A stretch of DNA of 64,000 bases from Luzula sylvatica. Taxonomy: Eukaryota; Streptophyta; Magnoliopsida; Poales; Juncaceae. The notes under the pieces are model-generated. The model did no database searches. It was not told the DNA's origin and saw only the letters and a program-made list of their open reading frames with translations. The stretch lies in the NCBI GenBank assembly GCA_946800325.1, contig OX326961.1:10828655-10892654 (forward strand). Reading direction: 5' to 3'. The translations under genes and the position numbers were made by a program. This document shows, one piece after another, positions 11,594 to 20,817 of this stretch (within the stretch, counting starts at the first letter, position 1; each line of letters starts with the position of its first letter).

Positions 11594-12510
11594 ATGGCGA
11601 GGATTAGGCACAGGGCTGGTACCAGACAGTCGGCTTCGGTACCAAGAATTGCTTTGGCTAACCCTAGGGCTAGAAGAGAACCACTGGACAGAATCGACGA
11701 AGCACGAGCGATAGAGAGGAGGGAGATGATATTGCATGATGAGTTCGAAATCGAAATCGACGATCATCAAGTGCTTGACTGCTCCAATTGCTTCCATCCT
11801 CTTCGTCCCCCTGTTTTCCAGGTTTCAATTATGCTATTCTTATCTAATTTTTATTTTAATTGAGGATTTAATTTACCCGTGTAGTACTAGATCCATTTTG
11901 ATTTTTCATCCTTACCATTGCTTCCATTGTTTCAAGATCTCATATTTTTCCTTTTTCAGTGCACTCTTGGACACGTATACTGTCCGAGTTGCTTCATGAA
12001 ACTCTCAAACAATTGCCATATCTGCACTGGTCCGGTAGAGAACTTTCGGAACATGGCCGTCGAGATGGTTCTAGAAGCTTCTAGAATCTGCTGCCCTAAC
12101 CGCGGCTGTCCTGCCAGAATCCCTTACTACCAAAAAGACGATCACAAGAGCAACTGCCCGTTCGTCCGCTGCGTCTGCCCAGACACAAGATCATGCAAAT
12201 TCGCCGGATCTTCCATTAAGTTACTCGAACATTGAAGAAGTGAGCACGAAGGGGATGTTAGTGTTTTCCGTTATGGCATTGGGGTTTCGCCTTACCATTT
12301 CGTATATGACTCCTTTTAAAGTACTCGTTGAATATGGTGGTCAAATTCAAATGTTTGTACTTTTGGTCAAGATCGTAGGGCTCTGTCTGTGGTCCGCTTT
12401 GGACCGGCCAGCCTGGACCAGAGTAGTAGTACTAATGAATTTGGGAGAGAACTAAGAGAAGGAGAAAAAGAAGACGAGACAATGAATTTGGGGGAGAGAA
12501 GAAATGAGAG
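11594..12510 (+). pseudogene. SINA-like E3 ubiquitin ligase pseudogene (A copy)
   Basis: SINA/SIAH proteins are RING E3 ligases with a RING, a pair of SIAH zinc fingers and a TRAF-like substrate domain. Exon 1 (11594-11821) starts MARIRHRAG and ends CSNCFHPLRPPVFQ at a CAG|GT donor. Exon 2 begins at 11960 after a polypyrimidine tract and CAG, and continues CTLGHVYCPSC and NNCHIC, completing the RING. It then has the zinc-finger segment (ARIPYYQKDDHKSNCPF). At 12233 the Trp codon found in the intact copy (HWRIEH) is TGA, leaving 168 residues. A 1-bp insertion near 12280 and a larger deletion near 12415 follow. Compared with 49082-50114, two residues are also lost after CPN. A truncated RING protein could still be made, but the substrate domain is destroyed. 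A 3-codon upstream frame (ATG GAT TAA) precedes the start. Confidence 0.85.
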
Positions 12511-12780
12511 GGAGACTCCCTTAATTAGATATATACTAGTGTAGTGTTGAAGGACTGTTCATTGTTTCTTGCGCATGGACCATGTTTATTTGATATAACA
12601 TTAATATTATGTTACCGTTAAGTAGATTTCTTAGATTTGTTTAACGTTACAAATATTTTTGTTACCGTCGGAAGTACATAATTTAAATTTTGTAATAAAA
12701 TACTTACCGTCTGGAATTAGGAATTACATTATTTAAATTTATGAAATAATATTATTGAGGTTATGTTATATAAATACCTA

Positions 12781-12896
12781 TTCTGCATACATATATAATA
12801 TATGGTTAATATTATTTTGCATACATATATAATATATGGTTAATATTATTCTGCATACATATATAATATATGGTTACTGTATGGTTAATATTATTT

Positions 12897-12961
<65 letters not shown>
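12781..12961. repeat. GCATACATATATAATATATGG tandem units then (AT)n
   Basis: Three to four ~34-47-bp units of GCATACATATATAATATA plus TGGTTAATATTATT are followed by an uninterrupted (TA)n run of about 60 bp (12898-12961). The paired block at 50850-50950 has fewer units. Confidence 0.8.
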
Positions 12962-12963
<2 letters not shown>

Positions 12964-13321
12964 ATGTTTTAAATAGCGTGCAGCGGCATGCAGCGTTTTG
13001 ACGTTTAATTTAGCGTTTAGCGTTAGCGGGCGATATAGCGCCGCTTCACCATCACAGCGGATTTTTGATCGAAATTATTATTTTTATAATACTACAATAC
13101 AAATATAAATATAAATTAGCGGTCCAATATTATAAATAAAATTATGTTGAATGCATATTTATATCAACCTCGCAAACTAACATAAATTAAAATTCATCTC
13201 TAAGAAAAATATATTATTATTATTATTATTACTTTTGTTTTTCTTTTTATTATTGTAATTATTGTAATTATAATAAGGCTATTAATAGTTGTTGTTGATG
13301 TTGTTATTATCTTATTTTTCC

Positions 13322-13362
<41 letters not shown>

Positions 13363-13368
13363 GCATAC

Positions 13369-13402
<34 letters not shown>

Positions 13403-13838
13403 TGTATCGTTGTCATTATTATTATTATTATTATTATTATTAAATAACAATAATTATTATTTTATACTAATAATATTAATTATTATTATTATTGTTATTA
13501 TTATTTGGTACCAATAATAATAATAACAATAATAATTATAATAATAATTATTATTAATATTATTACTATTATTTAATAACAATTATTATTATTGTGTAAT
13601 GATAATAGTGATTATTATTTAACAACAACAACTACAACAACAACAATAATAATAATCATCATCATCATCACGCTATAGCGCCGCTACGGACGCTATAATT
13701 GAACGCTTCAACGCTATAGCGGTCCGCTATAGCGTTGCAGCGGAACAAAACGCTACAGTGCTATATTCCGAAGCGATGCAGCGTTTGCCTCCCAAAACCC
13801 GCTATAGCGCCGCTACAGCGCCGCTATTTAAAACACTG
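12962..13838. mobile_element. hAT-like element with CGCTATAGCG ends and triplet hairpin
   Basis: The ends are CAATGTTTTAAATAGCG and (reverse complement) CAGTGTTTTAAATAGCG. The other duplication copy runs straight through the site (about 50934-50960), so the insertion is real. Flanks are AT repeats, so the 8-bp duplication ATATATAT is compatible but not diagnostic. Subterminal regions carry many CGCTATAGCG/AGCGCCGCTA motifs. The core (13225-13670) is an ATT/AAT triplet array. Confidence 0.75.
13225..13670. repeat. AAT/ATT triplet array forming long inverted repeats
   Basis: A run of AAT repeats (about 13326-13362) is followed after GCATAC by a run of ATT (13370-13400), so the two arms are complementary over about 35 bp. 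Further alternations of the two strands follow up to 13565, then CAA and CAT triplets. It lies wholly inside the hAT-like element. Confidence 0.8.
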
Positions 13839-13962
13839 ATATATATATATAAGTTAAATATAGTTAATCTTATTTGATTTTTGGTAAATATCAATTAATA
13901 TATATATTCTTATAATCAGCCCAGCATTTAAGTTATAATTATGTGATCAAAATAACTTGTTG

Positions 13963-14437
13963 AGAATGTTGAAATGGTTCGGTTTAATTTGGGACCGAAC
14001 CAAATTAGCTAGTCGAATTCGATTTAATCGGTTCGATTTTTCGATTTAATTGGATCAGTTCGGTTGAAAAAAATGACATTGTTCCGTTTATTTGCTTTGG
14101 TTGTGTTTTATTCATTTAAAACCCGATTAAATTCGAATCGACCAAATAAAATTTTATTTTTCATTTTCTTTTAATATGTTAATATTAAAATATTAAAATA
14201 CGATATAATAATCTTAGAAAATAATATAATTAAATTTTGTAAGATTTATTTATATATTCTGATAAACAAAATATGAATTTTTATTTTACCCTAACATTAT
14301 AATATTTCTTATTTCGTTCAACCGAATAATAAATCGGGTTATTCGATTATGTTCGGTTTGGATTTAATTTGATTTGATGTAAATCGATTTTGTTTTATTC
14401 GATTAGATTTGAACCGAACCGAGCAAATGAACATCCC
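13963..14437. mobile_element. MITE-like element with GGTTCGGTT subterminal repeats
   Basis: The left end reads AATGTTGAAATGGTTCGG and the right end, inverted, GGGATGTTCATTTGCTCGG. The ends are full of TTCGGTT and TTCGATT motifs and the middle is AT-rich. The paired copy (51063-51390) keeps the left half but loses the right half by deletion. The target duplication is unclear. Confidence 0.5.
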
Positions 14438-15460
14438 AAGTTTAGTTTTTTATTTATGAAATAACATCGTGGAAACGTGCTATATATTTTATATTACTAT
14501 CTCAAGGAGAGTAACTATATATAATTTAATTTATAATTCATTATTAAACAAATGAGTATAAATTAACATTTATTTTGTGCCGAATATAGTTAGTTTCATA
14601 CTTAGATATTGTATAATTTGCAATAACACTTACTTTATGCTAATTACGCCAAGAGTGTAAGAATGTAATTGATGTAAAATCCGTAACAATTTGAAATAGT
14701 GTTTCGTCACAATATGAATTTAAAGTATTATTTTTCAACCATGGGCATATACATAATTTAATTTATTTAATTGTATACATAATTAATACGGTATACTAGT
14801 GATGTTGGAGTGTTTTTTGTTTTCTTAAGACTTGGTGTTCAGATTATAATATCCATTTGTGTGTCTATGACATTCTTTCTCACCATTCATGCGCATGGAC
14901 CATGTTTATTTAATATAACATGAATATTGTGTTAACGTTAAGTAGATTCATTAGATTTATTTAACGTTTAAAATTTGATTTTGTTAACGTTTAAAAAAAA
15001 AAAAATGTTACCGTTGGAATTACGTAATTTAAATATTGTAAAATAATTTCCGTTGTTAATATATATGTATTTGATATAACATGAATATATATAATTTCCG
15101 TTGTCAAAAAAAAAATGTTAACGTTACGTAATTCAAACTCGAGAAAAAAATTAGATGAAAAACATCCTAATTAAAGAAATATTAATTATTAACTAACAAT
15201 GAAAAAATATACATCATAAAAAAATTGCAAATAATTAAGTGAATATTGTTTTTGTGCTTGTCTTTCTTCTTGTATTAACAAATTGACTCATGCACAGGTT
15301 TGTACGTGGAAGAAAGATGAAGTATTATTTTAATGTTTATTTACTCTTTATATCTCTTTGTACGTGAGAGAAAAAACATAAAATACACCCTTCAATTAAT
15401 ACTTGGTTTTATTCTATCGTTTTTGTCCAGTTTATAAACATAATTTGTGTAGCCGATTTC
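14438..15460. other. 3' flank of duplicated block, non-coding
   Basis: AT-rich sequence with several diverged copies of a TTAACGTT...GTTACCGTTGGAATTACGTAA phrase (14930-15130). No gene is seen. Most is shared with 51395-51990. Confidence 0.5.
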
Positions 15461-16164
15461 TAGACCAACTCTAAATAAAACGAGTCTGAAACATATGTCC
15501 ATTTTGGTACTTGCTTATGTTATTATGTCACTATATAATATTTTATTAATTATAATTTATATATATATATTTTTATATATTATATTTTTGAAAAAATATA
15601 TTAAAATTTTGTTATTACATAAATGACTTTTAAATGTTTATTATATTTAGTTATTTATTTATATGTATTACTTATTTATTATAATTTAAAATTTATATCT
15701 TTGCTATAACTATTTGACAAGTGCTATAACTATTTGACAAGTACTCGATATGATACGTCACGCGAAATATTCGATATTATTTTGAAATAAAATATTCGAA
15801 TCCGATCTTATCCGACATTATTTTGAAATAAAATATTCGATATTATTTTGAAATAGAATATTTTGAAATAAAATATTCGATATGATACTCCACGTGAAAT
15901 ATTCTATATGTATCCGATATTTGTCTGACATGTACCCGACTCGATATGGCACGACTAGATTTTTGAACTATCATGTAACATAGACCAAAACACGATTTGT
16001 TGTCAAAATTGCAAAAATAGAAAATAAGAGTAAATAAAAAATGAATAATGCAAATGCAATTACTTTAAGAATAGGGAAAAAATTTGGAGCATTTCTGCAT
16101 GTGACCTTGTATGAAAAATTAATTCAAAAAAATAACTCTTTTTTTTGCAAATATCCCAGATATA
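15461..16164. repeat. AT-rich spacer with a degraded GGATAC-type MITE
   Basis: From about 15690 to 15965 the sequence has repeated GATATGATACGTCACG and AAATATTCGATATTATTTTG motifs and ends ...TTTTTGAACTATCATGTAACATAG. This is a decayed relative of the elements at 27261-27716 and 32525-32967. The rest is plain AT-rich spacer. Confidence 0.45.
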
Positions 16165-16585
16165 ACCTGGAACGGGTTTTAAAATCCCGCCGGTTTAATT
16201 AGTATCAAAACAGTGTTCTATCAGTTTTTGCAGTATTAAAGTAAAACTACCGGATTTTAAAATTCTGCCGCATTAATTTCAGTAAACGCCGGGTTTTAAA
16301 ATCCCGTACGATTAATTAACGCTAAACGCCGGATTTTAAAATCTCGTAGGATTAATTAACACTAAACACCGAATTTTAAAAATCCGCCGGATTAAGCCTT
16401 CATTAACAAAAAAATCAGCAGGTCAAGTTAATTAACTAAAAAAACCGGTATTTTAAAATCCGGTCTGGAAAAAGACAAAATAGAGAACGCGATTTAAAAT
16501 CTCGCCCACTAAAAGACAAAATGTCATGATAGCTACAGATTTTGTTGCTCTTTTTTATTCCGGGTTTTAAAAATCCGGTAACGTT
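16165..16585. repeat. Minisatellite with CCGGNTTTTAAAATCCGG palindromic core
   Basis: About eight imperfect units, the middle ones about 45 bp apart, each have a self-complementary core close to CCGGATTTTAAAATCCCG followed by ATTAATTAACNCTAAAC. Units are near 16172, 16250, 16290, 16330, 16370, 16445, 16488 and 16560. No gene is present. Confidence 0.65.
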
Positions 16586-16694
16586 TTTTTAATTTTTCCA
16601 GCCCTTTTTTCTTTTGGACCCTTAAAAAATATAATAATATAATATATAATAATATTTAATAAATTTTATTAACAATTATATATTGTTCCGGGTC
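16586..16694. other. AT-rich spacer
   Basis: Nothing recognised. Confidence 0.3.
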
Positions 16695-16738
16695 TTTGCA
16701 TGACTCGCACACCATGTGGCCGTGAATACACTACCTAT
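16695..16738 (-). pseudogene. SINA-like exon 2 fragment
   Basis: Reading the - strand, this encodes the RING start CIHGHMVCESC, nearly identical in DNA to 62893-62936. The match stops within the intron and jumps to TTGTTCTTAGTGTTGGCAT, which in the other locus lies at 63431-63458, about 260 bp beyond exon 1. A deletion has therefore removed intron and exon 1, and the remainder of exon 2 is missing too. It is a non-functional relic. Confidence 0.7.
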
Positions 16739-16760
16739 TGTTCTTAGTGTTGGCATTTAG

Positions 16761-17170
16761 GTTGCACGGATACGGATATGGGTATTGTATCCGACACGAT
16801 ACGGATACGACGATACGCAATTTAAAAAAAAAAAACATAGGATACGATACGTCTATTATATATAATATTTTATTATTTTATTAATTTATTAATTATAATT
16901 TGTATATTTAATATTTTTATGTATTATATATCTAACATAATATATGCTAAAATTATGTTTTTACAGAAATAATTTCATATTAAGTAAATGTTTATTATAT
17001 TTAATTATATACTCATATGTATTACTTATTTATTTCGATTTCAAATTTTTATTTTTATTTTTCAAGAATATTTATATATACGTTAAAAGTATCCGACAAG
17101 TATCCGGAATTATTCGAGAAATATTCGGTATTATTTTAAAATAAAAATTCAGATACGCTACGTGGAGTAT
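16761..17170. mobile_element. GGATAC-type MITE, right end lost
   Basis: Begins GTTGCACGGATACGGATA and contains TATCCGACACGATACGG, an AT-rich middle and TATCCGACAAGTATCCGG, as in the elements at 27261, 32525 and 63462. It breaks off after GCTACGTGGAGTATCC, where LINE-derived sequence begins. The flank TTCTTAGTGTTGGCAT is shared with the copy at 63462, so the two are duplicates of one insertion. Confidence 0.6.
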
Positions 17171-17337
17171 CCTGGTTCGGATGGGCTAAATGGTGAATTA
17201 TTTAAATTCATTTGGCCACATATAATAAAATGAATTGTTGAAATATTCAGATACGCTACGTGGAGTATCCTGGTTCGGATGGGCTAAATGGTGATTTATT
17301 TAAATTCATTTGGCCACATATAATAAAATGAATTGTT
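17147..17337. repeat. 98-bp tandem duplication across MITE-LINE junction
   Basis: 17147-17244 and 17245-17337 are near-identical direct copies, each starting ATTCAGATACGCTACG and ending AATGAATTGTT. Each contains the join between MITE sequence and a reverse-transcriptase-like segment, so the duplication came after that join. Confidence 0.85.
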
Positions 17338-17960
17338 CTACATTCTCACAAGTGAAAGCATACATGATGGATTGAGTTTTTTTTGGGAATTCACACATAG
17401 TATTAATCCATAAAAAAAAAAGGGAATGTCTTGCCAAAGGACAAACAAAGGTTCTCCTAAGTCCTAAATAGAGTTCGTGCTAAAATAATACACATACAAA
17501 TCTGAAATAAACGTAGATTCCTTGCATCTTATCAAACATGGACAAAAACAAACCAGGAGATTAAAATATATTCTTAATCTTAATTCTTAATATGTTTGGG
17601 AAACATTCAAGAATATAAATCAACTATGATAAATCTGAAATAAATGCCATTTCTAATAACCACGTGGATATTAAAAATTCAGAGGAATCGGGGTGCCAAA
17701 TTAATAACTTGCCTTTTAGATGTTTGTGGCTGCCTCTCCAATTTAAAAAAACCTTTTAAAGATAATTTCAAAGTGTTCATTGACAAAATTCAAAAAAAAC
17801 TTAGCAGTTGGAAAGGAACTATGTGTTCAATTAGGGGGAGAATACTGCCTAATCAGTACAGTACCATCCTCTCTCCATGTGTTAAGACATATCAGTGTTT
17901 TTGTCCCAAAATGTGTAGTAAGCGAGATTGATAAAATTAGAAGAACATTTTTCTGGAGCG
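17170..17960 (+). mobile_element. LINE reverse transcriptase fragment, decayed
   Basis: The + strand at 17180-17225 encodes DGLNGELFKFIWPHI, the plant LINE motif equivalent to DGINGxFFKxxW. From about 17760 frames encode FIDKIQKKLSSWKG and, shifted, FVPKCVVSEIDKIRRTFFWSD. These are the segments downstream of the catalytic centre in plant LINE reverse transcriptases. Several frameshifts and large deletions separate the pieces. The same piece recurs at the window edge (63935-64000). Confidence 0.7.
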
Positions 17961-18151
17961 ATATCAAGAAATTATGGTATTGCTTCTCAATTTTTTTCTT
18001 TAGATTTAATTGTGATTATTATATTCATTTTAATTTTATTGTGATTATTGTATTCCTTTTAATTCCGTACAATTTTAGATTTTATATCTTCCCATTTTTC
18101 AAATTTATCCAAATTCAGAACTTCATATTTTTTTTTTACACTATACATTTT

Positions 18152-18369
18152 TTTTTTTTTTTTTTGAGTAAATTCGGAGAGGGCTCAAAGTCCCCCTTCC
18201 AAACACAATCTCCTTTTTTTTTTTTAATTTATTAAAAACCCGTAGGCCACACACTTTATTCATTCATTTAACATTTAATATATAATTTAGTGTCCCCGCC
18301 GGGAATCGAACCCCACACCTCTCGCTCCCTAGCCAAGAGGTGTGACCAACTAGGCTAACTCTAGTTGGC
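18152..18369 (-). mobile_element. tRNA-derived SINE with 14-bp target duplication
   Basis: On the - strand the element starts GCCAACTAGAGTTAGCC. It has an A-box-like TAGCCTAGTTGGTCACACC and a B box GGGTTCGATTCCC (18300-18355), and ends in a run of A. It is flanked by ACACTATACATTTT (18138-18151 and 18370-18383). The homologous spacers near 9835 and 45880 have one uninterrupted copy of the target, which confirms the boundaries. Length is 218 bp. Confidence 0.9.
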
Positions 18370-18383
18370 ACACTATACATTTT

Positions 18384-18731
18384 ACCATTAGATAATTTTG
18401 TATCTCACATTATATATTTTCATATTTTCGTGTTATGTAAATTAATAAAATAAAATATTTATATCTCTAAACTAGTGGCAAATCATAAACACGACATGTA
18501 AACCATGTCCGTGTCTAGTTTAAAATTTCCTTATAAAACGGAATTTATCAATTAATATACGTTAGCATTAACGCATTTACTATCTAAGGTAAATTAAGCA
18601 AAAAAAACACAATTGGATCAGATAAATATGTAATCAGGATTAGATAACAAATTACTAGTTAATTAACTCCTAACATTTAATCAAATGATCACATTAACAA
18701 GAACACAAACACAAATTCTCATCATAATTAA
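18384..18731 (-). repeat. Spacer shared, inverted, with A-gene upstream regions
   Basis: Reverse complement of this stretch matches 45380-45860. Part of it, with 18120-18137, also matches 9715-9900. The match begins directly after the stop codon of the SINA-like pseudogene at 18732. Confidence 0.85.
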
Positions 18732-19669
18732 TCAATTGTGGGGGAGAGGGCTCCAATCAAGAAGTGGTTGATAGACTGTCTTAATGCAAATGCTGAGCAT
18801 CAAATTTCCAGAGCTTAGCAAGTGTTCCTCAGAGTCAGAGAGCAATGCAAAAGTCTTGATGTCCTCGACACATCGTCCCAATGTTGATCCCGAGATGCTC
18901 GCGCTGAAGAAAATTACCCTTCTACCCATAGACTCCTCATACACCATCAGATCATACCAGAACTCTGATTCATCCGTACCAGTACCAGTACTAGTTGGCC
19001 TAATACAGAACAAAGACAAAGTCAAACCGAGGATCTCATTCATTCTCGGTTTGAGGATGAATATACAACCATCCTGGTCTGCAGCCAGAATTTTGTACTT
19101 GGGCGTGTCCGATAACGAAACTTCAAATTTCGTGCCATAACGAAAATGATGAACCGAACAAGCATGCGTAGTGATGAGGTGGTCCTTCATCTCTCTTGCC
19201 GAGCTGGAGAACTCGCATGACTCTTCGGGGCAAGAGCACGGGAAGGAGCAAGATTTCTGGTGTTTGTGTTTCTCGTCATAGGGGATGAGAGCATTGCAAC
19301 CAAATTTTGGTTGGGGCAGAAAACTCGAGCACTTTGTAGAATTTCTTCGAGAGGGATGTTTCGAAAGAAGATGTTTGTGCGAAAGCAGACGTGGCACCGG
19401 TTCGTCAGCCTGTCATTGCATGACTTGCATACCACGTGACCCTTAGTACACTACGTGTTGTTACGAAAAAATTTCGGTTAAAATAGATAGAAATGAAATG
19501 AAATGAAATGATTTATATTAAGTGGAAGAACGAATGAAACCTTGAAAAGAGGGGGGTGTAGGAGATTGAAGCACATGGAGCAAACAAGAAGCTTAAGATT
19601 CACCATCGCCATCTCATCTCTTTCAGTTTCTTCTCTTTCTCTCTCTCTTGCCCTCCTAGAAATTTTCAC
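18732..19669 (-). pseudogene. SINA-like E3 ubiquitin ligase pseudogene (B copy)
   Basis: Exon 1 (19541-19669) encodes 43 residues with CSMCFNLLHPPLFK at its end and an AAG|GT donor. Exon 2 starts at 19450 after TAG and gives CTKGHVVCKSC and NRCHVC, completing the RING. After the segment ARVFCPNQN (near 19315) the frame shifts by one base. The correct continuation KFGCNALIPYDEKHKHQKSC and the TRAF-like domain (FEVSLSDTPKYKILAAD, EFWYDLMVYEESMGRR, VFFSAS-like) lie in the other frame down to 18732. Restoring the reading needs one base at the end of CPN. The copy at 62275-63172 is shifted in the same sense at the same point. The protein is likely non-functional unless the base is an assembly error. 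Confidence 0.8.
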
Positions 19670-20817
19670 TCACCACTTACAATACTAAGGATCTAAGGAT
19701 TTCGTAACTAAAATAAGCAAGTTATTGATACATCATATATACTAACCCCTTTTGTTAATTCCAGATGAGAAAAACTGCAAGTAATATTATTGATACATCT
19801 TTCTAGGATTTTTTTATTACAGGATTTGTATTGATGTATTTTAGGTAATATAAGTTCCAAATATGAGGTATTAGGAATAGTTTTTTTCCTATTTTTTAGA
19901 ACAAATACCTCTTACTTGTATTATCAAAAAACTCAATATAAATAAAATATAATAGAAGTAGGGCATAAGAACCTACTCTAATTTTCTCAACAAAAAAAAA
20001 ACATTGGAGTTATTAACTGAAAGTATGGGTCGCGTCTCACATTATTTAGAAAACGGAAAATATGGAATCTTGGCTCACCATGGACCCAGAGTATAAAGAT
20101 ATTGCTAGTTCTACTTAAATTGTCCAATTGGCATAAAATCAATTGAATCATAGAAACGATTTTCTCAAAAAAGAAATTAGAGAAACTCAGAAACTAATGT
20201 CCTACAAATCTTCTCCTTTCAACTTTTTCCAATCTGACACCTCAACTAATTACACTATTTATATGTAGATCACCCTCATTATTTCCCCTCTAAAATTCCA
20301 AAAAAAAACACATCATCACCCCTCAAAACCCAAAAAATTACGCAAACAAAAAAAAACCTCGAAACAAAACAAAACAAAACAAAAAATCTGCTATTGCTGG
20401 CACGAACTCTCCCCCACATTCCACTCCTCCAAAACCCTCTCCATCAACTTCTTAAACCCTTCAGCCCGTGGAAGAATTTGAAGGAATCGGGAGTGGCTCG
20501 TTTCTCTGAGGCTTGGAAATACATGTATTAAATCTGCATTAATAGAAAACCAAAACGTCTTAAAATGAAAAAAGATAAAATATAACTTCTAAAAGAATGG
20601 GAAAAGATAAAGCCATCCAATTGGGTATAGTAAATGATTAAGTTTGCTAGATTCAAAACAATTTACAAGGTTAACCTTTTCAAAATTATAAAAAAATCAA
20701 AGGTTATGCTTTATGGATCATAAAGTAAGTAATCAACTTCACTCAAACTAATGAATCAACATCACTTTTTTGAATTATACATTAAAAAAGAATATAGGTA
20801 ATCAGCATTATTCCAAA
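19670..20817. other. Spacer; possible 3' exon on the - strand at 20385-20515
   Basis: Mostly AT-rich with no gene. On the - strand 20385-20515 an open frame follows a splice-like CAG and ends ILPRAEGFKKLMERVLEEW then a stop after about ten residues. It reads like the end of a real protein, but I do not recognise it. Low-complexity AAAAC repeats lie at 20340-20385. Confidence 0.3.

Larger units (their letters stand above)
9715..15460 (+). repeat. Segmental duplication, copy 1 (pairs with 45740-51990)
   Basis: From TTTGATTTGCCACTAGTTT onward this block matches 45740-51990 closely base for base, including spacer, promoter, SINA-like gene and 3' flank. Differences are discrete. Only this copy has the hAT-like element at 12962-13838 and the stretch about 14293-14955. 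Only the other copy has the elements at 46005-46545, 47477-48374 and 50357-50799. The duplication therefore predates those insertions. Confidence 0.9.

Noticed and set aside
13963..14437. Assigning the GGTTCGG elements firmly to hAT
   Set aside because: The tips resemble hAT MITEs, but I could not identify an 8-bp duplication in any copy.
18291..18350. Possible tRNA gene on the - strand
   Set aside because: The A and B boxes belong to a SINE with a poly-A tail and a 14-bp target duplication. The rest of the cloverleaf is not formed.
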